Below, piece by piece: positions 56,288 to 64,000 of a DNA stretch of 64,000 bases; the first letter of the stretch is position 1, and each line of letters opens with the position of its first letter. A program made the position numbers and the translations under genes. The notes beneath the pieces were generated by a model, which ran no database searches, was not told the origin of the DNA, and saw only the letters and a list, made by a program, of their open reading frames with translations. The DNA comes from Melieria omissa (taxonomy: Eukaryota; Arthropoda; Insecta; Diptera; Ulidiidae). The DNA is taken from positions 86,231,648 to 86,295,647 of the forward strand of contig OZ020267.1 of NCBI GenBank assembly GCA_963971225.1, given 5' to 3'.

Positions 56288-57321
56288 TTACATACAGTTA
56301 TTATCTTGCAAAATTTTGAGTTTGGAAATACTTAATATGCTATTTATATTAACGTTGGCGGAGTGCTCAGCAGCTATTATCCTCTCAGTTTCCTTATTTG
56401 CGAGGATAATTGGGTTAATTATATTTGCTTTCCCTAGAGTTACTGTATAAATAATATTTTCGATGTCTGTCAGCATTGCTCTATTCCTGGCGGTGAGCAG
56501 TTCGAACATGTTAGCCGCGCTCACGTCCCTTTCCTTTGTCTCGTCAAGCAAGTTGTTTAGTCTTTTTCCTGTGCCTTGCTGATTCTGGTTTTAATTTCCT
56601 CTTTAAGGGCATTTGGAATAGACTGAATTATGTCTATGGGCTTTTGTCCCGTGACGGAATGGACCGATCGGTTATATTTGGACGTGGCAAGCAAGATTAA
56701 ATCTGAGGTGGCATTTAGCCCTTGGGTCATCTTAACGCATCGAGCGATTTCTGATAGAGTACTGTGAAATTGCTCGAATTGGCCGTTAGTGGTACTATGG
56801 TGCGGAGGTGTTGTGAATATATCTATTGCAAAGTGATGCCTCAATAAGGACTTCACTGTTTGAGAGTTTAGGGATTTTTCAAGTCGCAAACTACGGTTGT
56901 TGTATACTTGAAAGAGTTAAGGATTTGTTGGATGGGTTCTTTTATGTCAACTATTGACCTCGAATTTATGGGGGAGACAATAGCAAACTTAGAAAATTTG
57001 TCCACACACGTCAGGAAGTGCTTTTTGTCCGTCGAGTAGATGTCAATATGTAAAATTTCACCGGGGTATTGAGGAATTGGGGAGCTACCTACTGTTGTTT
57101 TGGGAGGGTGGCGCTGATACTTGGCTTCACGGCAGACCGTACAGGTTGAAACCAATTCTTTCAATCTCTTCTGCATGGTGGGGGAAAAATACTCGCGCGC
57201 AGAACGGTGAGCCCTGTTGTGTCTTAGTTCCAGAATTTCCCTTTGATAGCTTTCATTAAAGACATCCATTACTTGTCTTGAAGCAGAGTCTATACTAGTC
57301 TTGAAACTTCGCTCAAACGGC
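56288..57321 (-). pseudogene. pol: Element C env fragment and integrase (unit 4)
   Basis: Env at 56288-56556, integrase at 56557-57321, with the same two residue changes as unit 3. Confidence 0.86.
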
Positions 57322-57515
57322 TAATCTGTCAAAAAATTTTGAACATATGGTTATCTTTGCGCATTTAGATAATAAAAGTGGGAGAGCAGCCAAAGCAGCT
57401 GTTCGCTATTTGCCCGCTGAAATAAATTTTTCGTACAACTGATTTTCACTAAAAAGGATTAGTAAATACAATTTTCGGCTTAAGTGCAGAATAGCGTACC
57501 CTCGTGAAAAAAATT

Positions 57516-58843
57516 GGAACAAGTGCAGAATAGCGTACCCTCGTGAAAAAAAAATAAAAAATTTGGCTGTATAGAGCTTGGTTTTGTGAATGTAACAAAC
57601 TAAAAATTTGGCCGGGGAAACGCCTACAAAAGGCGTGGCACGGGGTCAAAGTTCAAAACTTTTATCAAAATAACTCATTCAATTTTCAATCGATTTATAT
57701 GATATGGGTATCGAACGAAAGGTCTTTTTCATACCTTTATTTTGGTGTACCACATTATATACTTTATATGTACGAGTAAAAAATTATAAGCAAAAAATTA
57801 TTTTTTTTTTATAAAATTTACAAAACCCGATTTTTTTCTAGAAAAACGTCGTTATTAAGATACAAAAAAATGTACACTATATTATAGCCTGTGGAATTAT
57901 CTTTTCAAAGAAATATAAAAACATACATTTTTGTTTATTTTAATGCGTGTTTTAATTAAATATCGCGCCTAAGCAAAGAATTTCTGCATTCAAGTACCTT
58001 TTGTGTGGCCGGCCTTCGGCCGGGGCGCTTGAAAAATAACCCTCATGGGAGTCACCACCACATCAGGCAACAGTCAGGTGTGCACAGTATTTTTTGTTCA
58101 AATCCATAGTTCCAAGCCATAGTTTTTTTGGCAATAAGTTTTTCCCAGGTGGCCGGCCTTCGGCCGGGGCGCATGAAAAATAACCCTCATGGGAGTCACC
58201 ACCACATTAGGCAACAGTCAGGTGTGCACAATATGGAAATATAAAAACTTTGAACCTCGATATCTCGAAAACGAAGCGAGATATCGAAAAATTTTATTCT
58301 TCATTTTCGATTTACTTTCGGTCAATCTATCTAAAAACATCATCAAATGGCGGCGCCACGGAAACCGTAGAATCCCCTTGCCGGCACATTATTTTAACTC
58401 AATATAAATTTAAATATAAAAACAAAAAAAGTTAAAATGTTCTATATTTCATTGTAAAGGGAATTCCGTAGAGAATATATGGTAACAAATTTATTATATC
58501 TTTATTTTGGTTTTTTTCGAAAAAAAAATCGGGTTTTGTAAATTTTATAAAAAAAAATAATTTTTTGCTTATAATTTTTTACTCGTACATATAAAGTATA
58601 TAATGTGGTACATTAAAATAAAGGTATGAAAAAGACCTTTCGTTTGATACCCATATCATATAAATCGATTGAAAATTGAATGAGTTATTTTGATAAAAGT
58701 TTTGAACTTTGACCCCGTGCCACGCCTTTTGTAGGCGTTTCCCCGGCAAAATTTTTAGTTTGTTAGACTCAGGAGCGAAACTTCTTTGTAAAGGCATACT
58801 TATTAATTTTTTTCACGAGGGTACGCTATTCTGCACTTAAGCC
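57516..58843. mobile_element. Long-inverted-repeat element (unit 4)
   Basis: Same insertion, target and duplication as at 44909-46236. Its central direct repeats are at about 58008-58090 and 58149-58230. Confidence 0.88.
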
Positions 58844-59092
58844 AAAAAATTAATAAGTATGCTTATACAAAGAAGTTTGGCTCCTGAGTCTAACAAACTC
58901 AAAATTTTGCTGGGGAAACGCTTACCAAAGCCGTGGAACGGGGTCAGAGTTCAAAACTTTTATCAAAATAACTCATTCAATTTTCAATCGATTTATACGA
59001 CATGAGTATCAAACGAAAGGTCTTTTTCATATCTTTATTGATGTACCACATTATATAATTTATATGTACGAGTAAAAAATTATAAGCAAAAA

Positions 59093-60950
59093 CAGCTGAC
59101 AGAGCTCCTAAAGATGTCATACATTATGTGGTTAAATGGTAATGCCGATAACAATCTTGTGTTATCGCAAAAGTCGAATGCATTTATTTTGCACGAAAGC
59201 TATTAAATACATTTAACACTTTCGCGTCCGATCACGTATTTTTACGTTTTTTGCCAAACAATGCTAGGAGCCGTTCACGTATTTTTACGTTATTAAAAAT
59301 TTGAAATCAACTGTTTCCGGGGCACTACTAAACCGGAAAATGATTTTTTTCTCAATTTCCCGTGATTAATATTTTTTTAGGCGGTAACACTGCCTTGATA
59401 ACATTATCATTTGATATTTTAGGCGGTAACACTGTTGCTGCTGAGCGCAAGTTTGATTTTTTTGTTAGTTTTGCTGCAAACAAAGCGGCAAAAGGTTTTA
59501 GTTTAACTGCACAGAGAGCGGACGCGAAAGTGTTAAGAAACCTTTCAAATCCTACATTTTAACATAAAATGTGGAGAAATTCCTAAAAATTAGCATAATT
59601 ATTTGACAGACTATACTTAGTCTTCGCTGTATTGGAAATTCGATAGCATATTCGTTGTCGATCGAATTTTGCTCATCCCTGTGAAATAAATTTATACAAA
59701 TTGAATTCAACTGAATCTTTTTTTGTATTTTTTGCAATGTTCGATATGCATTTATTGTGTTTAAAATGAAATCAGTAAATTCTATAAAGTCTTTAACGTC
59801 GTATAGCAATTTCATTTCGTTGTTTTTCAGAATTCACAACGAAATCAATCAGCAGTTTGCCAATTAAAAATTAGCATCAGCTGACGTAAGAAGCTGACGG
59901 GTGAAACGCGTGTTATGGAGTAAACAACAATGTAACGCGAGAAACGCCATAACACGACAAACCCTGATGGCTAAACTCCATAAAGCGCGTATCGTGGTTT
60001 TTCGCGTTTCTCGTGTTTCCAGAAAAAGTTGAATCAGTGTATTTGCATGAAGCAAACTTCATGACTTGACGTCGATACGCCCGAAATGCGGCAAAAGTTG
60101 AATTATTTTCAACTTTCTCTCGCGTTTCTCGCTTAACGATATCAAACAGCTGACAGAGCTCCTAAAGATGTCATACATTATGTAGTTAAATGGTCATGCC
60201 GATAACAAAATTGTGTTATCGCAAAAGTCGAATGCATTTATTTTACACGAAAGCTATTAAATACATTTAAGAAACATTTGAAATTCAATATTTTAACATA
60301 AAATGTGGAGAAATTCCTAAAAATTAGCACAATTCTTTGACAGACGAAACTTAGTCTTCGCTGTATTGGAAATTCGATAGCTTATTCGTTGTCGATCGAA
60401 TTTTGCTCATCCCTGTGAAATAAATTGCTACAAATTGAATTTGCAATGTTCGATTTTTTGCAATGTTCGATATGCATTTATTGTGTTTAAAATGAAATCA
60501 GTAAATTCTATAAAGTTTTTAACGTCGTATAGAAATTTCATTTCGTTGTTTTTCACAATTCACAACGAAATCAATCAGCAGTTTACCAATTAGCATCAGC
60601 TGACGTAAGAAGAACAAGCTGACGCGTGAAACGCGCTTTATAGAGTTTTACCATTTGCAACGCGAATAACGCGAGAAACGTCATAACACGACAAACCCCG
60701 AACGCCTGAAACGCGCTTTATGGAGTTTGGCCATGAACGCCTGAAACGCGCTTTATGGTGTTTGACCACAAAGGTTTCCATGATGATCGCGACCGTCATT
60801 GCTAGGTTGGACCAAAAGTTTCCATTATCACGGCCATCATTGCCAGGTTGGACTAAAAGTTTCCATTATCGCGGTCATCATTGCCAGGTTGAATTATTGC
60901 ACGGTGCGTAGCGACAGTGTTGCTTTGCACAGCGACAGACTGTCTTATCG
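59093..60950. repeat. Repeat X copies, TTAA MITE and minisatellite (unit 4)
   Basis: X copy 1 at 59093-59893 with the MITE at 59217-59532, X copy 2 at 60147-60612, minisatellite at 60775-60895. Confidence 0.8.
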
Positions 60951-62166
60951 TTACAATACTATCGCCATGAGCTCACGCTCATTGGTAGCGAAGTTTTCCT
61001 CAGTTGCAGACAAGGTACGGGAGATGATGGTTATGGGTCGACCGCCCTGGGACAAGACTGCACCCAATGCGTGCGAGGACGCATCAGTGGTCAGTTCGAA
61101 GGGCTTAGAGTAGTCGGGATAAAGTAAGAGGACGTCCTCGGAGGCGAGAATTTCCTTGATTTTGTTGAAAGCTCTCAGTGCCTCTTCGTCGAGCTGGATA
61201 CGAACGTTTTTGGACCGATTGGCTCCAATGTTCCCGTTCTCGCCACGCAGGTACTTCGTCAGCGGTTTGGCGATAGTTGCGTAGTCTTGCACAAATCGTC
61301 GGTAATACCCCGATAGTCAGAAAACGATCGTAGGCTGCGTAGAGTCTGTGGGGTCTCGTAATTCAGGATGTCCCGCACTTTGTCCGGGCAAGTTCTTATT
61401 CCATCCTCGGAGACAAGAAATCCGAGGAATTCCACCTCTCTTCTCATAAATTTCGTCTTCTCCAATGACACCCTCATATTTGCCGCGAAACGCTTTTCGA
61501 GAATGCGGCCTACATCGTTGATGTGTTGGTCCTCGTTTTCAGAGAAGATGATCACATCGTCGATGTAAACGTGGCAACACTTGCCAATTTCATCTCTTAG
61601 AACGTCGTCGATAGCTCGCTGAAAAATGCTTGGAGCATTTTTAAGTCCGAATGGCAGTCGGCAGAATTCATACTTGCCATTATTGACAGATAATGCTGTT
61701 TTCTCCCTGTCGCGTTCGTCTAACTTGATTTGGTGGAACCCCGATTTGAGATCCAGGGTCGTGAAGAAGGTGGACTTGCCCAAGTTAGCGAGGATGACGG
61801 AAGTGTCCGGAATGTGATACCTATCTGCTACTGTTTTCTCGTTAGCATCCTGAATTCGATGACCAACCTCAACTTCCGTTCCCCTGTCTCTGTTGTGCCC
61901 TTTTTACCAACGACCCATATTGGATTGTTGTACGGGGAACGTGATGGCCTAATTATGCCGTCTCGTAGAAGGCTGGCCACCTCATTGTTGACAAACTCGG
62001 TGGCAGCTATGGGATGTTGTGTTGTATGGCAACGGTTCTGTTGGGTCAGCGAAAACTCCGCATTGTTCCTTGAGTAGCCGAGAGATTTTTTCGTTATAGT
62101 TTGGGATTGCCATTACGCTATTAACGTTCTGGAAATAGAAGTACATCAGTACATCACCTATTGTCG
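60951..62166 (-). pseudogene. pol: Element C RT and RNase H start (unit 4)
   Basis: As in units 1-2. The unit 3 private base is absent. Confidence 0.87.
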
Positions 62167-63029
62167 TCGACGAAGAATCCCATCTACTCGTTTGCGGATG
62201 ACAGCACCATTTGTCATTCATACTCCTTCACAAAGCGCCCCAGCTCTGTGGAGATTGAGAGAGAACGGCGCCGTATGAATGATACACTTAATAGCGACCT
62301 ACAAACAATCTCCAAGTGGGGTCAAGTGAACAGGGTCGATTTTAATCCTCGCAAGACCCAATGTTGCCTGTTATCCCACAAACGAGTCTCCCCACATCCC
62401 TGGTTATGGATGGTGTGAGTATTGCGGAATCGGCAGCTCTTGATGTTCTGGGCATGTCCATTAAGAACGATCTTCGTTGGAACGATCATATTTTTGGCGT
62501 GTCGAAAAAAGCAGCCAAGGCTTTTTAAAGCGGTGCAAAAAATACTTCACCCCGTCCGATCTCCGCATCATTTATACCACCTATATCCGACCTAAAATGG
62601 AGTCTAACTCGCACCTATGGGCAGGGGCTTCAAAAACTCATTTGGAGCTCCTGTGGTGTGGTTTTATTTTACCGTTACTTTTTCGGCAATTCCTCAGTGG
62701 AGATGAGCAGCTTGCTGCCATCACTCCGGGTATTCCCACGGGCAACCCGTTTGAACACTGGCGCCCATGCATTCCACGTTGAAACGATGTTCCAGCGCAC
62801 TACGCACTACAGAGAAAGTTCGTTCCTGGCCCGAACAGCGCGATTGTGGAATGGTCTCCCTGCAGATGTTTTCCCCAGCACTTATGATCTTGATGGATTC
62901 AAGGCAAGAGTTATTCTTCACCCAACATCCTTTCTCCCAACCTATATATCCTTCCTGAACCAGCGCAATCCCCGCATTTATAGGGGTTTCCCCTGCGCGT
63001 TGGCTCGTATTTAAAAAAAAAAAAAAAAA
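62167..63029 (+). mobile_element. 5'-truncated CR1/jockey-like LINE (unit 4)
   Basis: As in units 1-2, poly(A) 63013-63029. Confidence 0.83.
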
Positions 63030-64000
63030 GTATCTCCTCTCCGCCTTCATAATAGAGGGTTCCCTTTTTCAAGTCCAGTTTAGCATTTATTTCTCTAAGG
63101 AAATCAAAACCTAGATGCCGTCGAATGTTTGTAGCGAGGGTAAAATGAAAAAGTCAGTAGTTTTGCCAAAAATGTTTATGGTGAACTTTTGGCGAATTGT
63201 GTCGGTGCCGTGAAGTGTCTTAACAGCTAAAGGGCTTTTGACCGCTTTGATACCCTTAAGGCCACTAATATTCTTTACATAATTTTTTGCAGCACCTGTA
63301 TCAATCAGAAATTTTAGTTTTCCTCCTGCGAATGTCCTGCTGACAGAGGGTAGGAGGGATCTTGTTCCTAAGAAATGTATATCGTCCGTCTCTTGATTGG
63401 TGTAGTAATCGTCGGGTTGTTCGCCTTCGTCGTAGGCGTCATAAGTCTGGAGCCCTTCATATTGGTGGTCGTCGTCTTGTTCTTGAGCCCGTACGTGGTT
63501 TATACGTTGCATTTTCGGAATTGGCTGTCTATCACTTTCATTGCGCTTCTTTTGAGCCCTCTCTTGATTATGCCATTCTGGCACCGGACGTCCATTGAAA
63601 GGGTTTCTTTGTACGAAAGGGCCCGGAGTGGGCTTATGGTAGTTTCCATAATTTTGAGGTACCGGTGGCCGTGGTGCTGGCCTATTCTGCCTGAAGTATG
63701 ACAGTGATGGATCGACCTCCGTTGGTGTTGCAGTCTGTCGTCCGATAATGCGGGAGATTACTGAATTGGTTTGGTTTAGGCTTTGAAAGTGGTTCGTTTC
63801 GGTTTAAGAATGACTGGGAAAATGAAGAGCGGGCCTGGTTGGCTTCTAGCTCCAGCAAGGGCTAAAGCCGTGGGCATATCAGCGGGTCTTGATGAAAATA
63901 GAATGTCACACAAAGGCCTGTTAAGCCCCGAAATGAAGACTCGGAGCGCATCTTCCCTATACTTCCTGTTCAGGGATTTTATGAGGTTCCTTTGCTCTCC
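63030..64000 (-). pseudogene. gag: Element C gag/protease, cut by window end (unit 4)
   Basis: The protease DTG stretch and the C-terminal part of capsid are present. The rest lies outside the window. Confidence 0.8.

Larger units (their letters stand above)
55763..64000. repeat. Tandem array unit 4 (cut by window end)
   Basis: Its left part (to ~60,700) matches unit 3, including the long-TIR element and the env and integrase substitutions. Its right part matches units 1-2 at every site where unit 3 is private, and its LINE tail is back to 17 A. Confidence 0.93.

Overview
The window reads as transposon-dense, probably heterochromatic DNA of an insect, most likely a higher fly (Diptera, possibly a tephritid). 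The evidence is env-bearing gypsy-type errantiviruses, BEL/Pao, CsRn1-like, Transib, Tc1, mariner, piggyBac-like, PIF/Harbinger and CR1/jockey- and I-like relics, tRNA-headed SINEs, and AT-rich spacers. I found no convincing host gene. Nearly every coding stretch is a broken piece of a mobile element. The species call is inference.

Layout. (1) 1-2100: a degenerate BEL/Pao gag and a possible BEL LTR. (2) 2190-11830: an LTR retrotransposon ('element A', gypsy order, CsRn1-like) on the + strand. Its gag is split by a 3.5 kb Transib transposon (3009-6524, terminal CACTATG, 5-bp duplication CGACG), which itself carries a SINE (5416-5757). A's RT N-terminus is replaced by foreign DNA holding a deleted mariner (7416-8006). 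Its right LTR is split by a 1.4 kb inverted-repeat element (10381-11787) that contains a LINE fragment. (3) 11830-15822: LINE 3' relics, an internally deleted Tc1 element with IR/DR ends (12836-13805), a MITE and unassigned AT-rich DNA. (4) 15823-29622: one errantivirus provirus on the - strand ('element C'): 3' LTR and env tail at 15823-16612, the rest (env, integrase, RT, protease, gag, leader, tRNA-Lys PBS, partial 5' LTR) at 19932-29622. A + strand piece of a second errantivirus ('element B', RNase H to LTR, 16613-19931) sits in C's env. (5) From 19412 to the window end, a head-to-tail tandem array of at least four near-identical units of 11,872 bp (units 1 and 2) or 12,607 bp (unit 3). 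Unit 4 runs off the window. Each unit starts inside B's env and ends in AT-rich DNA past a Harbinger relic, a LINE 3' tail and a SINE.

The array carries its own history. Units 1-2 have a 602-bp mariner-type MITE that is cleanly absent from units 3-4. Units 3-4 have a 1.33-kb long-inverted-repeat element with an 8-bp duplication that is cleanly absent from units 1-2. A 316-bp TTAA-flanked MITE is in all units, and its empty site survives in a second copy of the host repeat 1 kb away. Unit 3 has many private single-base differences in its right part only.

No element here looks able to encode a complete working protein set. What may matter biologically is the array itself: a recently amplified block of antisense and sense errantivirus fragments, which resembles known piRNA-producing loci in structure (inference). 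Collapse or over-expansion during assembly must be excluded first.
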